Shown in pieces: positions 25,834 to 36,500 of a DNA stretch of 43,374 nt. The notes under the pieces are model-generated. The model was not told where the DNA came from and made no database searches. It saw only the letters and a list, made by a program, of their open reading frames with translations. The position numbers and the translations under genes were made by a program. Position 1 is the stretch's first letter, and each line of letters opens with the position of its first letter. This DNA comes from Terriglobia bacterium (GTDB lineage: Bacteria > Acidobacteriota > Terriglobia > Acidiferrales > UBA7541), in the NCBI GenBank assembly GCA_020073375.1, contig JAIQFG010000043.1:1-43374 (forward strand). The letters run 5' to 3'.

Positions 25834-26868
25834 ATGATAAATTCTAGAATAATTCGCACCAGAAGCGTTTTGGCTGTTTGCTGCGCATTGTGCGGATTAA
25901 TGCTGGCCGAATCCGCCTCGGCCCAATTTCACATTCCGGGAATGCCCGGCAGCAAGAAGGACAAGAACCAGACGCAGCAGCCGCCACCGGACCCGTCGCA
26001 GATGCCGCCCATGCCGCCGGGCATGCAGCAACGGCAGCAAAGAGGCGACCAATCGCAGGTGAAGCCGCCGGGCGTGCCGGTTCCCATGGACAGTCCCATT
26101 ATGATGGCTTTCCAGAAGCTGGGACAACAGACGGCGTACCACACGCGAATCAGCATGGTGTCGAGCGATCCGCAAATGATGCAGATGATGTCGCAGATGT
26201 CGATGGCGCCGATGGAAACGATTGTGTCGGGCGACACCAAGCAGGTCATCATGCGCATGAAGATGCCGGCGACGGATATTCCGGGACAGGTGGACGATTG
26301 GGAGTTCAAAGCCGTATCCCGGAACGGCCGCGCGGCGCGGCTAATTTCGTCTTCCGGCTCAGCCCGTTTTCTGAAAGAGACCGACGAAAAGCTTGCGGCG
26401 CAAATGGTGCAGCAGAATCAGATGGCGGCCCGATCCGTCGCACAATCGCTGGCCCAGGGGCCATTCGGTGCGATCAGCGCAGGCGTCGAGGCGGCATCCA
26501 CAGTGGCTTCCGATGCCATGGTCGTCGAAATGGGGAAAAAGGCTCACGACTTCTTTAAGTGGCAATGCGTGGACCAGCCCAAGACTCAGGCAGTTGTGAA
26601 CAGGAGCGCGCCTCCACCACTCACCGATTTGAAAGTGGTCGGCGACAATATGCTGGACGGCGTCGCGGTCACAACCTACGAGTTCTACGTGCTGGAGAAC
26701 GGACAGTTCCATGGGCCGTTGCGCATGCACGTGGCCAAGGATTCCGGTTTGCCCGCTCGCATCGAAATGAGCGATCCGCGGATGAAGGGCGGCATGCAGA
26801 TGGATTACACCGATTTCAACAAGAATGCGGACATTGAGACTCCGCCGTGCCTGGCGGGGAGCAACTAG
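25834..26868 (+). CDS. Secreted Met/Gln/Pro-rich protein of unknown function
   Basis: A 344-residue protein with a signal peptide (SVLAVCCALCGLMLAESASAQ). After it comes a low-complexity stretch rich in Pro, Met and Gln (QQPPPDPSQMPPMPPGMQQRQQ region, residues about 45-70) and then a domain with further Met-rich strings (MMQMMSQMSMAP). The frame is open to 25717, but 25834 is chosen because GGAG precedes it and the signal peptide then starts at once. Met-rich strings can bind Cu(I), but this is only a possibility. The C-terminal half resembles lipoprotein-localisation-like DUF4412 proteins in feel; I cannot confirm it. Confidence 0.75.
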   Translation: MINSRIIRTRSVLAVCCALCGLMLAESASAQFHIPGMPGSKKDKNQTQQPPPDPSQMPPMPPGMQQRQQRGDQSQVKPPGVPVPMDSPIMMAFQKLGQQTAYHTRISMVSSDPQMMQMMSQMSMAPMETIVSGDTKQVIMRMKMPATDIPGQVDDWEFKAVSRNGRAARLISSSGSARFLKETDEKLAAQMVQQNQMAARSVAQSLAQGPFGAISAGVEAASTVASDAMVVEMGKKAHDFFKWQCVDQPKTQAVVNRSAPPPLTDLKVVGDNMLDGVAVTTYEFYVLENGQFHGPLRMHVAKDSGLPARIEMSDPRMKGGMQMDYTDFNKNADIETPPCLAGSN

Positions 26869-27132
26869 TCCCTCACAATTCAACTGACGGGAATCAAGAA
26901 TTGCTTTGAAGGCGGGCACGGGCGGCCGCGGACTCTGGGCCTTACGCCGCGGGAATGCATGGGAAGACTTTGGCAGCCGGACGCTTCGTTCATCCGCATG
27001 CTTTTTCTTGGAGTTGTTCCAGCAGCCTCGCCGAATTCGTAATTGAATGAAATGTGTCACGTTCCTCGCACGCTTCCCTGGGCGCGACCTGTTCGTCTGA
27101 GCGTTTGCGCAGAAATGCGAAAGGAATTTTGG

Positions 27133-27924
27133 ATGCCCCCTTCGAGTGACAAGTTTTATTCCGCCCGAATCGTGGAACGGCGAGAAATTTCAAATGATCT
27201 CTGGGCGATTCGCGTGGACCCGGGAGGGGAATTCGCGTACCGTTCGGGGCAATATGCGACGCTGGGAGTCGTCACGCCCGAGAAACATCACGAGCGCCCG
27301 TATTCCATCGTTTCGGCTCCACACGAAAAATATTTGGAATTCTTCTTCGAGCTGGTTCCGCACGGGCAATTAACTCCCCGGCTTCATCGCGCGCAGGTGG
27401 GCGACCAGATCAGCATGAGAAAAGTGGCGAGAGGCAGTTTTACGCTCGACCTGTCCGGCGGGCGCGACAACCACTTGCTGATCGCCACGGTTACAGGGGT
27501 TGCGCCGTATGTCAGCTACGTCCGGTCTTTGTACCAAGAATGGAAGACGGCGCAGTGGAGCGGAGCGCGCAGGCTATTTATCCTGGAGGGTGCGAGCCGG
27601 TCGTGGGAGATGGGCTATTCCGATGAGCTTCAAAAAGTGGCCAGCGAAGTTCCCTGGTTGACCTACATTCCCACTGTCAGCAGGCCGTGGGAGGACGAAG
27701 CATGGCACGGGGAAACAGGCCGCGTGGACGATTTAATCCGCAAATACACCGATATGTGGGGACTGAGGCCCGCGGACACGAAAGTCTACTTGTGCGGCCA
27801 CCCCGAAATGGTGGAGAACACCAGAGGCATCATCAGACGGCGCGGTTGGATGGAGAGTAGCATCCAGGCGGAAGCGTATTTTGTTCCCCCTCGGCAGGGC
27901 TATGCGGGAGAGCCTGAAGATTGA
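27133..27924 (+). CDS. Ferredoxin-NADP reductase-like flavoprotein
   Basis: A 263-residue protein. It has the FAD-binding line RPYSIVSAP and the nucleotide-binding ATVTGVAPYVSYVRSL, followed by YLCGHPEMVENTRGII near the end, as in bacterial plant-type ferredoxin/flavodoxin-NADP reductases (Fpr). These exchange electrons between NADPH and ferredoxin or flavodoxin. The start at 27133 is chosen for its AAGGA 9 bases upstream. The end (SSIQAEAYFVPP) differs from classic Fpr, which closes with an aromatic residue. Confidence 0.85.
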   Translation: MPPSSDKFYSARIVERREISNDLWAIRVDPGGEFAYRSGQYATLGVVTPEKHHERPYSIVSAPHEKYLEFFFELVPHGQLTPRLHRAQVGDQISMRKVARGSFTLDLSGGRDNHLLIATVTGVAPYVSYVRSLYQEWKTAQWSGARRLFILEGASRSWEMGYSDELQKVASEVPWLTYIPTVSRPWEDEAWHGETGRVDDLIRKYTDMWGLRPADTKVYLCGHPEMVENTRGIIRRRGWMESSIQAEAYFVPPRQGYAGEPED

Positions 27925-27961
27925 TGGAGAGCGCGGACAAGCGCTGTCCGGTTTTGCCTGA

Positions 27962-30238
27962 TTACCAGCGCTCCCGCTTGAAAAAGACGGCGGCCAGGGG
28001 CGGCAAGCGCAGATTGATGGAATACGGATAATTTCCCCAGGGAATGGCTTCTGCATTCACGCCACCGAGGTTCCCCACGTTTCCTCCGCCGTATTTTTCC
28101 GCATCGGTGTTCATGATCTCGCGGTAAAAACCCATCTCGGGAACGCCCACACGGTAATTTCCCCTCAGCACTGGGGTGTTGTTGGTGACGACGGCGATGA
28201 AATCGCCGGGATCCTTCGCGCGGCGCAGGAAGGAAAGCACGCTGGCGTCTGCGTCGCTGCAATCGAGCCACTCAAAACCGTGCCAGTCGAAGTCCACCTG
28301 GTGAAGCGCCGGCTCATTCCGGTAGACGGCGTTCAAGTCGGCGGTGAGGCTTTGCAGTCCTTGATGGGAAGCGTAGGCGAGCAAGTGCCATTCCAGGCTG
28401 GTGCTGGAATCCCACTCGGCGCGCTGCCCGAATTCACCGCCCATGAACATCAGCTTCTTGCCGGGATGCGCGAACATGTAGCCGTACAGCAGGCGCAAGT
28501 TCGCGAACTGCTGCCACAGGTCGCCGGGCATTTTATTGAGCAGGGAAGATTTTCCGTGCACGACTTCGTCGTGTGAAAAGGGCAGGACGAAATTTTCCGT
28601 AAAGGCGTACAGCATCGAAAACGTCATGCGGTTATGGTGATACTTCCGGTGCACTGGTTCCTGCGAAAAATAACCTAATGTATCGTTCATCCAGCCCATG
28701 TTCCACTTCAGGCTGAAGCCCAGGCCGCCCAGATAGGTGGGGCGCGACACCATGGGCCAGGACGTGGATTCCTCGGCGATCATCAGCACGCCGGAATGCC
28801 GCGCGTAGACAACTTCATTCAGCCGTTTCAGGAACGCGATGGCCGCGAGATTTTCGCGCCCGCCGAATTCGTTCGGGACCCACTCGCCCTCGCGCCGCGA
28901 GTAGTCCAGGTACAACATCGACGCCACCGCATCCACGCGCAAGCCGTCGATGTGATACTTGTCGATCCAGAACAGCGCGTTCGAGATCAGAAAATTCTGA
29001 ACTTCGTTGCGCCCGTAATTGAACACCAGCGTTCCCCAGTCGGGGTGCGTGCCCTGGCGCGGGTCCGCATGTTCGTACAGATGAGTGCCGTCAAATTCGG
29101 CCAGGCCGTGCGAGTCGCGGGGGAAATGCGCGGGAGTCCAGTCCAGAAACACGCCAATGCCAGCTTGATGAAACCGGTCGACCAGAGTCATGAAGTCGTC
29201 GGGAGACCCGAAGCGGCTGGTGGCCGCAAAATAACCGAGCGTCTGGTAGCCCCAGGACGCGTCGAACGGATGCTCCATCACCGGCAGCAATTCCACGTGC
29301 GTATAGCCCAAGCGCTTCAGATAGGGAATCAACTGATCGGCGAGTTCGCCGTAGCTGAGCCAACGGCTGCCGTCTTCCACCACGCGCTTCCACGAGCCCA
29401 GATGCACTTCGTAGATCGATACCGGCGAAGTGAACCAATCGTTTCTGGCGCGGTAATCCATCCAGCCCTGATCGTTCCAGATATGGTGATCCAGGCTGGC
29501 CACGATCGAACTGGTGTACGGGCGAAGCTCCGAGCGGAAGGCGTAAGGATCGCTCTTGAGCACGGGCAGGTCCGCGGACATTGGGCGGATTTCATATTTG
29601 TAGAGCGAACCTTCGGACAATTCCGGAACGAAAAGTTCCCAGACCCCGGAAGGACCGCGATTCCTCATCGGGTGCGTGCGACCGTCCCACGAATTGAAAT
29701 CTCCGACGACGCTCACGCGCATCGCATTCGGAGCCCACACGCCGAATTGCACGCCGGCAACGCCGTCGACCGTCATGGGATGGGCGCCCATCTTTTCGTA
29801 TTTCAGGTAATGCGTCCCCTCGCCCATCAGGTACAAATCAAAATCGGAAAGGAGGGGAGGGAATGCGTAGGGGTCGTGGAATTCGGCGTTCGGCTGGCCC
29901 CGTTGGCGCACGCTCCAGAGGTAGCTGGAGGGTGAAATTGGAAGTTCGGGGAACAGCGGGAGGACCGCCTCAAACAAACCTTCCGCGGAAATGCGACCCG
30001 CGGGAATCGGGTCCGGGTGTCCCTTCAACCGTACAGCCACATCGCTCGCCTTTGGAAAGAATCCGCGAACCACGAGCCGTTTCTCTTCGGCCTCCTCAAC
30101 AATATGGGGCCCGAGTAACCGGAACGGATCGCGATTTTCCGCGCGCAGAAGAAGCGCGATATCGCGCTCGAACTCGCTCACCAGTTCGGTCTCTTCGGCG
30201 CCTTCATCGGCGGATTGCCTGACCATGTCCAAATGCAC
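27962..30238 (-). CDS. glgB: 1,4-alpha-glucan branching enzyme
   Basis: A 758-residue protein that forms alpha-1,6 branches in glycogen. It has the N-terminal GlgB extension, a CBM48 domain ([22 protein letters not shown]), then the GH13 barrel with the nucleophile in [18 protein letters not shown] and the acid in [10 protein letters not shown], and [10 protein letters not shown]. Length is normal. The start is a GTG at 30238 or the ATG at 30226. No glgA, glgC or glgP is adjacent; the ferredoxin reductase gene converges with it. Confidence 0.96.
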   Translation of the reverse strand: MHLDMVRQSADEGAEETELVSEFERDIALLLRAENRDPFRLLGPHIVEEAEEKRLVVRGFFPKASDVAVRLKGHPDPIPAGRISAEGLFEAVLPLFPELPISPSSYLWSVRQRGQPNAEFHDPYAFPPLLSDFDLYLMGEGTHYLKYEKMGAHPMTVDGVAGVQFGVWAPNAMRVSVVGDFNSWDGRTHPMRNRGPSGVWELFVPELSEGSLYKYEIRPMSADLPVLKSDPYAFRSELRPYTSSIVASLDHHIWNDQGWMDYRARNDWFTSPVSIYEVHLGSWKRVVEDGSRWLSYGELADQLIPYLKRLGYTHVELLPVMEHPFDASWGYQTLGYFAATSRFGSPDDFMTLVDRFHQAGIGVFLDWTPAHFPRDSHGLAEFDGTHLYEHADPRQGTHPDWGTLVFNYGRNEVQNFLISNALFWIDKYHIDGLRVDAVASMLYLDYSRREGEWVPNEFGGRENLAAIAFLKRLNEVVYARHSGVLMIAEESTSWPMVSRPTYLGGLGFSLKWNMGWMNDTLGYFSQEPVHRKYHHNRMTFSMLYAFTENFVLPFSHDEVVHGKSSLLNKMPGDLWQQFANLRLLYGYMFAHPGKKLMFMGGEFGQRAEWDSSTSLEWHLLAYASHQGLQSLTADLNAVYRNEPALHQVDFDWHGFEWLDCSDADASVLSFLRRAKDPGDFIAVVTNNTPVLRGNYRVGVPEMGFYREIMNTDAEKYGGGNVGNLGGVNAEAIPWGNYPYSINLRLPPLAAVFFKRERW

Positions 30239-30562
30239 TCTCCTGCTGGGGCCCTAATTCTATCAGGGTATCGGCGAAGATTAAGAAGGCATTCTCGATA
30301 GCTTATGGACAATTACCGCCCTTAAGCTCTCATAAAGGGGTGCGTGAATAGTGGAAAATCAGTTCCTCTAGTGTGCACTTAGACACAAATTCAATGCACA
30401 CATCAGGTCTTGTCCGCGCCTCTTTTTCGAGAAGTCCTTCATTATGAGTGGCTTAAAAGATATGCAGTCTGGCATGGGCCTTGCACTTGATTATTGCGAA
30501 GGCGATCCGGGCCGGACCGCAGCCCCACTGGATCGCTCTAGAACGTGAATTCAGGACCCCTT
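30239..30562. other. Intergenic region without a gene
   Basis: 324 bp between divergent glgB and a secreted-protein gene, lower in GC than its neighbours. The only structure noticed is a TGTGCA / TGCACA pair about 17 bases apart at around 30,373-30,401. I see no convincing promoter. Confidence 0.4.
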
Positions 30563-30955
30563 ATGCCAATCAGCCACAAAGCGGTCTGCAGCATTACCAG
30601 GCTAGTCTTTCTGGGCGCCGTTGCGCTGACCATCTATGCGCTGCCAGCACGCGCCGATAGCTACCTCTCCGGGACCTATGACTGCACCAAGATCGAGGTC
30701 GCCGGAAAAGCAAAGACGTGCTCGGCCCCATCCCTGGAATTGAATTCGGATGGGAGCTACCAGATTCTCAGCGAGCGCGGCACATATGAAATCGTTGCAG
30801 GGCAGTGGCTCGTCCTTTCCACATCGAAGAATCACGGCAAGGCGCGTCTGGACGGCAGCAAATGGATCATCTTTGAGTTCGTTTCCGGCGGGAAGAAAAG
30901 CAAGATCACGTACCGGCGAAAGTACCAGAGATCTCCCGGCTGGTATTCCAGCTAG
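30563..30955 (+). CDS. Small secreted protein of unknown function
   Basis: A 130-residue protein with a signal peptide (hydrophobic RLVFLGAVALTIYALPARA). The mature part is 95 residues with two cysteines (YDCTK, KTCSAP) that may form a disulfide, and repeated beta-strand patterns (SYQILSERGTYEIVAGQWLVLS). This looks like a small lipocalin-like or META-like beta fold; the family is not identified. The start at 30545 (GTG) is an alternative. Confidence 0.65.
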   Translation: MPISHKAVCSITRLVFLGAVALTIYALPARADSYLSGTYDCTKIEVAGKAKTCSAPSLELNSDGSYQILSERGTYEIVAGQWLVLSTSKNHGKARLDGSKWIIFEFVSGGKKSKITYRRKYQRSPGWYSS

Positions 30956-31248
30956 GTTCGCACGTTAGAATCCGCCGCAGACTGATGCCCCCACACTTTT
31001 CAGAAGCGGCTGCACCGCAGAATATGCGGTGCACGCCGGCACAATCCCGGGCCCTTTGTTTGAGAATGAAACACACGTTATCTCTGTGATTTCCAATCGC
31101 GAAACGCCTCCGCCTTAAGACCACTAAAATAGGCACCTTACCGGGCCCGATTTTTGAGCAGGGAACCGTGCAAATGGCCTCCAGTTTGCCTTTCTCAACC
31201 CCGTAAGATCGGCGCGCCAAAAGGCCGCCGGACCTGAGGGGGAGCAAA

Positions 31249-31518
31249 ATGTTGGAAGTTCAAGTTCATCATTCCGAAAATGAAGAAGTGCCGGAACAAC
31301 GGCTCTGGCGCGCCGTGCTCGCCAACACAGTGCAGGAGTGGATCAGCGGCCCGCTGCGCAAGCAGCGCGAAGCCGAGCAATTTCTTTTTGAAGATAACGA
31401 CGATTACCGCCTGGTCTGCTGCTCTGCGGGAATTGATCCCGCGCATTTTCGGAATCGATTGGCCAAGCTGCGCTCCGGAGCAAACCTGGAAGCGCTGGCG
31501 CTGGCGGCGCGAAATTAA
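31249..31518 (+). CDS. Small conserved protein of unknown function
   Basis: An 89-residue acidic protein with a good ribosome site (GGGGAG 5 bases before the ATG at 31249). The sequence is soluble and helical with a middle Trp-Arg-Ala-Val-Leu pattern (QRLWRAVLANTVQEWI). The end (AGIDPAHFRNRLAKLRSG) could be a helix-turn-helix-like segment. I cannot assign a role. It is the last chromosomal gene before the tRNA. Confidence 0.65.
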   Translation: MLEVQVHHSENEEVPEQRLWRAVLANTVQEWISGPLRKQREAEQFLFEDNDDYRLVCCSAGIDPAHFRNRLAKLRSGANLEALALAARN

Positions 31519-31681
31519 ACGATCCCGTTGGGCGCTTGTGTCGGAAGGATTGCAAACGAGCAGGATTGTTTGGCTTTGCAAAATAGCAAGAACTCGATTC
31601 GACGCGCCAGGGGCAGGAAAAGCGCGTCGCTCGACCCCGCGCCAAATTTGACGAACGGGGGCGCATCCGCTACTATGAATT

Positions 31682-31758
<77 letters not shown>

Positions 31759-31776
31759 GATTATCGCCAGTGAAAC

Positions 31777-31811
31777 AAAGGGCTTCCAGTCTCAACCTGG
31801 GAGCCCTTTTT
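31777..31811. terminator. Bidirectional terminator shared by tRNA-fMet and integrase
   Basis: Stem AAAGGGCT (31777-31784) with AGCCCTTT (31802-31809), continued by CCAG (31786-31789) with CTGG (31797-31800), and five T to 31811. The minus strand reads out with TTTGTTT. The stop codon of the integrase (31792-31794) lies in the 7-base loop. It belongs to the element, not the original chromosome. Confidence 0.8.
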
Positions 31812-32907
31812 CTGTGGATAAGTGGGTTAAAGGGGTTAAACGTCCGATTATTTCCTTCCTGAAATCATCCGAAAAGTGCGTATATCGGCTCGTGATTCGC
31901 AGCGTGCTGTGTCCAATCCATTCCTTCACCAAATCACCTGGGACACCATTCTGTTGCAAGATTGAAACCCTCCCGTGCCGAAAGCTGTGGAATGATCCTT
32001 GAAGCTTCAGCTTGGTCAAGATCGGCTTCAGAATCCGCTTGGCAATGTTGTTCGCACAAACTGGATTCTTTTTCTTGCTCTCGAATAATCTTCCCGAAGT
32101 TTTCCCGTTGATGTGGGCTTTGAGTGCATTAGCCAGATTCTGGTCAATGGTCACACGTCGATTGGCATTCTGGGTTTTTGGTGCCTGTTCCTTCCCACCC
32201 CAAACGCTCCTGCGAATCGTGATGACGTTGTTGACCAGGTCCACATCTTCGATGTGAAGGCCAACGGCTTCGCCAATCCTCATCCCCGTAAATGCCAGCA
32301 CCATGAACAGGACCTTATATTTCTCCGGGGCAGCTGCGATGATCAGCAGCATTTGCTCCAGAGTGAAATAAGGCTGCTCATGTTGTGGATTGTCTGGCAG
32401 TTTCAGCTGCCAATCTTTCGCGATGCGCTGGTCTACGATGAGCTTGATTACGCCAACGATGTTCCGGATGCTCTTCGGAGAGAGTCCAGCCTTGTGCAGT
32501 TTGGTGATGAATCGTTGGACCAGGTCTTGCGTGATCTGATCCAAGGGTAAATCCCCAAAATCGGGAATGAGATGTTTGGTGTTGTGGCACAGCATTGTCG
32601 TGCGAGTGGCCGGTTTGTAGTGGCAAGCAATGTTCTCTTCCCAGAACGTGAACCTCTGCCTGAACGTCTGGACTGGGCTGATTGACCGGACCAGATGAGC
32701 TTCCGTATTGATCCCTCGTTCCTGGATCAAATCCTTCAGCTGGCGTTTTGCCTCTGGCTTGGTCATCGCTTGTTCACCGGTTGCCATTCCCAGCAGAACC
32801 GATCGGTATACCCGCTTGTCGCTGCCTGGAACGTCCTCCAAAAACCTGCCCCTCCAAGTGTTGCCCTTCTTAAAAACGCTACCACCTTGCCCTGATCTGC
32901 AGCTCAT
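31792..32907 (-). CDS. int: Phage-type tyrosine integrase of the element
   Basis: From the ATG at 32907 (GAGGAG 7-8 bases upstream) the protein has 371 residues. It has an N-terminal arm-type DNA-binding part (GGSVFKKGNTWRGRFLED), a SAM-like core-binding domain (about 80-165) and the catalytic domain with R210 (TGMRIGE), H307-x-x-R310 (HSFRH), H333 (GHSTLRI) and Y342 (RYTH), so the full R-H-R-H-Y set is present. It recombines the 46 bp att cores. It reads toward attL, and its stop codon lies inside the terminator hairpin. A 17-mer that recurs next to attR sits 20 bases in front of the start codon. Confidence 0.95.
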   Translation of the reverse strand: MSCRSGQGGSVFKKGNTWRGRFLEDVPGSDKRVYRSVLLGMATGEQAMTKPEAKRQLKDLIQERGINTEAHLVRSISPVQTFRQRFTFWEENIACHYKPATRTTMLCHNTKHLIPDFGDLPLDQITQDLVQRFITKLHKAGLSPKSIRNIVGVIKLIVDQRIAKDWQLKLPDNPQHEQPYFTLEQMLLIIAAAPEKYKVLFMVLAFTGMRIGEAVGLHIEDVDLVNNVITIRRSVWGGKEQAPKTQNANRRVTIDQNLANALKAHINGKTSGRLFESKKKNPVCANNIAKRILKPILTKLKLQGSFHSFRHGRVSILQQNGVPGDLVKEWIGHSTLRITSRYTHFSDDFRKEIIGRLTPLTHLSTEKGLPG

Positions 32908-32927
32908 AGACTTTCTCCTCGTCTGTG

Positions 32928-32944
32928 GCTGCTGACCTTGTGAT
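32928..32944. repeat. 17 bp inverted-repeat copy A (integrase leader)
   Basis: On the minus strand it reads ATCACAAGGTCAGCAGC, identical to the plus strand at 43297-43313. It sits 20 bp upstream of the integrase start, where an integrase or Xis arm-type site or an autoregulatory site would be expected. Confidence 0.7.
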
Positions 32945-33008
32945 ACTGGCAAGGTAACATCGCTGCTTGTTGTCTTACACTTGTTATTTGGTACTTCTCG
33001 TTCACTTC

Positions 33009-33032
33009 TCCTATCAATCGTCCTATTAATCG
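33009..33032. repeat. Tandem 12 bp direct repeat upstream of int
   Basis: TCCTATCAATCG followed at once by TCCTATTAATCG, one mismatch. It lies about 100 bp upstream of the integrase start. Tandem repeats of this kind are common binding sites for excision factors or repressors. Confidence 0.6.
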
Positions 33033-33092
33033 GAGTTCTACTTCCGCTGGGTTTATACTCCCCGCAGAGTGAAAGTCACCACCAGAAGGAAA

Positions 33093-33122
33093 GGAGGCAA
33101 CTGGCTGATTCCAGCTGCCTCC
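33093..33122 (-). terminator. Terminator-like hairpin after the coiled-coil gene
   Basis: GGAGGCA (33093-33099) pairs with TGCCTCC (33116-33122), and CTGG (33101-33104) with CCAG (33111-33114), with a 6-base loop. On the minus strand the run TTTCCTT follows. It lies 18 bp past the stop of the 88-residue gene. Confidence 0.6.
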
Positions 33123-33140
33123 CGTTGCATTCTTGCCGAT

Positions 33141-33407
33141 TTACAGCTTCCGGCGAGTAGAGCCCTTGACTCCAATCGTCTTGTTCAGCTTGGCGATTTG
33201 AGCCATAAGACTCTGGGCTCTTTGAATCATCTCCCCTGTCAAGACTTCGACACCCTCCAAGATTTCGATGGGTTGTATGAAAATATCATCGAACTCTGTT
33301 TGGAGTTTGTCCCGTTTTGCTACCAGGGCAGTCACCTCAAGTTGACGCTGACGCGCTTCCAGAATCGCCCGATTCTGGACAGACGTGCGGGTAATAAGTT
33401 TCAACAT
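33141..33407 (-). CDS. Small coiled-coil protein of unknown function
   Basis: An 88-residue protein that is almost all helix with heptad-like spacing (ILEARQRQLEVTALVAKRDKLQTEFDDIF, then MIQRAQSLMAQIAKLNKTI). The ATG at 33407 has GAGG 6 bases upstream. It is followed by a terminator-like hairpin and lies in the same direction as the integrase. It could be a regulator, an excision factor or a structural protein. A longer frame on the opposite strand (33,069-33,527) is less convincing. Confidence 0.65.
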   Translation of the reverse strand: MLKLITRTSVQNRAILEARQRQLEVTALVAKRDKLQTEFDDIFIQPIEILEGVEVLTGEMIQRAQSLMAQIAKLNKTIGVKGSTRRKL

Positions 33408-33542
33408 CTCGTGCCTCTTTCAGGTATTTGGATTTTGTGGTGGCGACTACCCGCGGGTCTTACCAAGAAGGGCTCTGAAGAATGCTTCACTTGGGAAGTG
33501 AGTTCCAGTGCCTCACGAACAGAATAGCGAAATCAGTTTCCA

Positions 33543-36500
33543 ATGTCAATGGTTTCTCAGTCACTACTGAAGTGCAGATTCAATGGTACAAGTTGTGAAA
33601 GTGAGCAAGCGTCTGATACGCTTCCGCCTGCCGATGTCCCGAATCCTAACTTTGTATTGAGGGAGAAAGCGCCTTTTTGTTCTGCTCTCGATTCTATAAA
33701 CTATTCCCATCTTATGCTCGCAGAATATGTTGAATCAATCCGACGAGTCACCAGCGAAGCTCGCTCCGAAACGGGGCTTCAAATCAAACTTGAGCCGCTT
33801 CTTGCCGATTTACTGAAAGAGTTTGACATTGCCTATAAGCCTTCGGTAAACGAAACGCTGAAGAGCCAAGGTCTTTCGCAAGTTGATTCGACCCGTCCAG
33901 ATAGCCTTTTTGGGCACGTGGTCCTCGACTATAAAGCGCCCAAACTGCTTTCGTCGGTGAAAGAACTCGAAAAATCTAAACTGCAAATCGAGGGCTATCT
34001 GAATGTTTCTAGTTCCGGGAAGGAGAAAACGGAGACCCTTCGATGGGCGGGTATTCTCTGGGATGGCGCATCATTTTGTTTTTGCCACTCTGACGGACAA
34101 GCCTGGGTTTGGACCAGTTTGATTGATGTTTCAGAAGCGTCGTTGCTTACATTGGTAACCACATACAGGGCTCTCCAACGGAAGCCGCTCACAGCGCAAC
34201 TGCTCGCACTTTCATTCGGTAAGGAATCGGACGTAGCGCAGAGGCTGTTGGCGACGATGTGTAGTCATCTAAGCAAACCCAAACACCGCACTACAATGCT
34301 CTTCAGAGAGTGGAAGAGATTATTCGAGCAGGTTTCTACGTACGGCTTGGATCAACTGCCTGCACTGAAGACTTGGGCCAGGTCTCAAGGGATCGCCACA
34401 AAGGACGCCTCGCAAATATTGTTCTCCATTCACAGTCACTACGCCCTGGTAGTGAAACTACTCACTTCGGAACTTCTGGCAGCGGTGAACCCGCTCAGCA
34501 CAACTTCTGTCTGCGAGCGCATAGCAAATGCGAAGAGTGTTGACCAGACCTATGAATACCTTGCTGAACTGGAAGATGGAGAGTACTGGCGCAAATACCG
34601 TATTTCCAACTTTCTCGAAGGGGACTTCTTTAGCTGGTACACAAACGAACAGTCAAAGGCGTTGGCCGAAGCTATTCAAGCCGTAGCTCGGGAGTTCCTA
34701 CAGTTCGAGCCTGCGACGGCCATCGTGCGACCAGAGGTGATGCGAGACCTGCTGAAGGAGTTCTACACGACACTCGTTGATGAACAAATCAGGCACGATC
34801 TCGGTGAATATTACACTCCAGATTGGTTGGCACAACGTGTGTTGGACCGAGTGGAATATGACGGTGATCCCGCCCAAACTGTTCTCGATCCCGCCTGCGG
34901 ATCAGGAACATTTCTAGTGGAATGCATTACCCGATTGCGTCGCAAGGCGCGAGATCGAGGAATGGGGAGCCGCGAACTTCTAAACATAATCTTGCGGCGC
35001 ATAAAAGGGATGGACTTGAATCCCCTTGCCGTTATCTCTGCGAGGGCGAACTTCATACTGTCAGTCGCCGACCTCGTTTTTGCGGTAGGTGAAGATGTTG
35101 AGCTGCCAATCTACCTCGCAGACTGCGTCAATGTTCCCATCGGAAAGAAATCCAAAGATGATCTCGACGTATTAGTGTTTTCACTAGACACGGAACTTGG
35201 ACAGTACGGATTCGAGATTCCGAATACGCTCGTTCAGGCAGGAGTTCTCGGAAAGGTACTACTCGCTTGCGAGGATTGCATCAAACATAAACGTCCAGTA
35301 AAGGCATTCCTCCATTCGGTCCGGGCCATCCCGGGTGTTGAACCGCTGCTTGATAAGCGAGTTGAAGAGAGGCTGACGGCCCTATTTGAAATCGTGGCAA
35401 AACTGGAAGAGCGCGATTGGAATCGTATTTGGTGCCGCATTGTGAAGAATAACTTTTCGCCTAATGGTTTTGGTGAAGTAGACATTCTCATTGGCAATCC
35501 GCCGTGGGTGCGTTGGAGCAGGTTACCTCAGACTTATCGTGATCGAGTAAAGGATTTTTGTAAGTACTACGGTCTTGTGTCGGGGAAAGGTTATTCCGGC
35601 GGAATAGAAAGCGACATTTCGACGGTCGTGCTCTACAGTGCAGCCGACCACTGGCTCAAGGTGGGCGGCAGGGTGGGTTTACTCATTACATGGACAGTTT
35701 TCAAATCAGCATCTGCAAGAGGATTTCGGCTCGGTGCATTACCAGGCGACGCTGGACTTCGGCTAAATGAGATCGCAAACTTGACTTGTATTCAGCCGTT
35801 CCCGGACGTGACGAACGAAACCTCAATATATATTGCTACGAAAGTTGCGCCTGCTGATAAGGCACGTTTCGGCGAAACGCATTACGAGAACTGGGAGCCG
35901 AAGGACGTGGTCCGAATCGACCCACGAACTTCACTTTCGGAAGTCCTGAAGTCGGTAAAGATTCGGGACGGCGTCGCTTGTCCAGTTTCCGATTGGGGTT
36001 CGCCCTTCTGGACGGGTGATTCTAGCAGCTTCAAAGAGTCGGTGGGTATGCGTGGAAAGTCATCTTATTTGAAATCCGCGCATCGCGGAACAATCTCAGA
36101 TTTAGCCCGTGTCTACTGGGTGAAAGTTGAGAAATACTCGCGGGAAACGAACCGTGCTCTCATTCGCACTCTAAGGGAAGATGAACTGCCCATCGCACAA
36201 GAGCTAGATCACCCTGCTGAGGGCGTCTGGATTGAAGCGGACCTTCTCTACCCCCTGGTTCGAGGCCGTGACCTAGGGCGATATTGCGTATCCACTGACA
36301 AATGGCATCAAATCATTCCCAACAAACATTACGAAACTGTTGAGACTGAAGAAGAGTTTGCCGAGCATTATCCCTGTGCGTATTCCTACTTTTCAAACTA
36401 TCGAGACATGCTCGTGCGTCGCTCCACATATCGCCGTTATCAAAAACACCTTCCATTCTATGTAGTCTACTGTGTCGGCGACTATAGTTTTCGCAAGTGG

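Noticed and set aside
26359..27060. 233-residue minus-strand frame
   Set aside because: It mirrors the codons of the secreted Met-rich protein gene and contains no recognisable domain or signal.
33069..33527. 152-residue frame on the plus strand upstream of the R-M gene
   Set aside because: It runs antisense to the 88-residue coiled-coil gene, which has a good ribosome site and sensible protein. The plus frame has neither.
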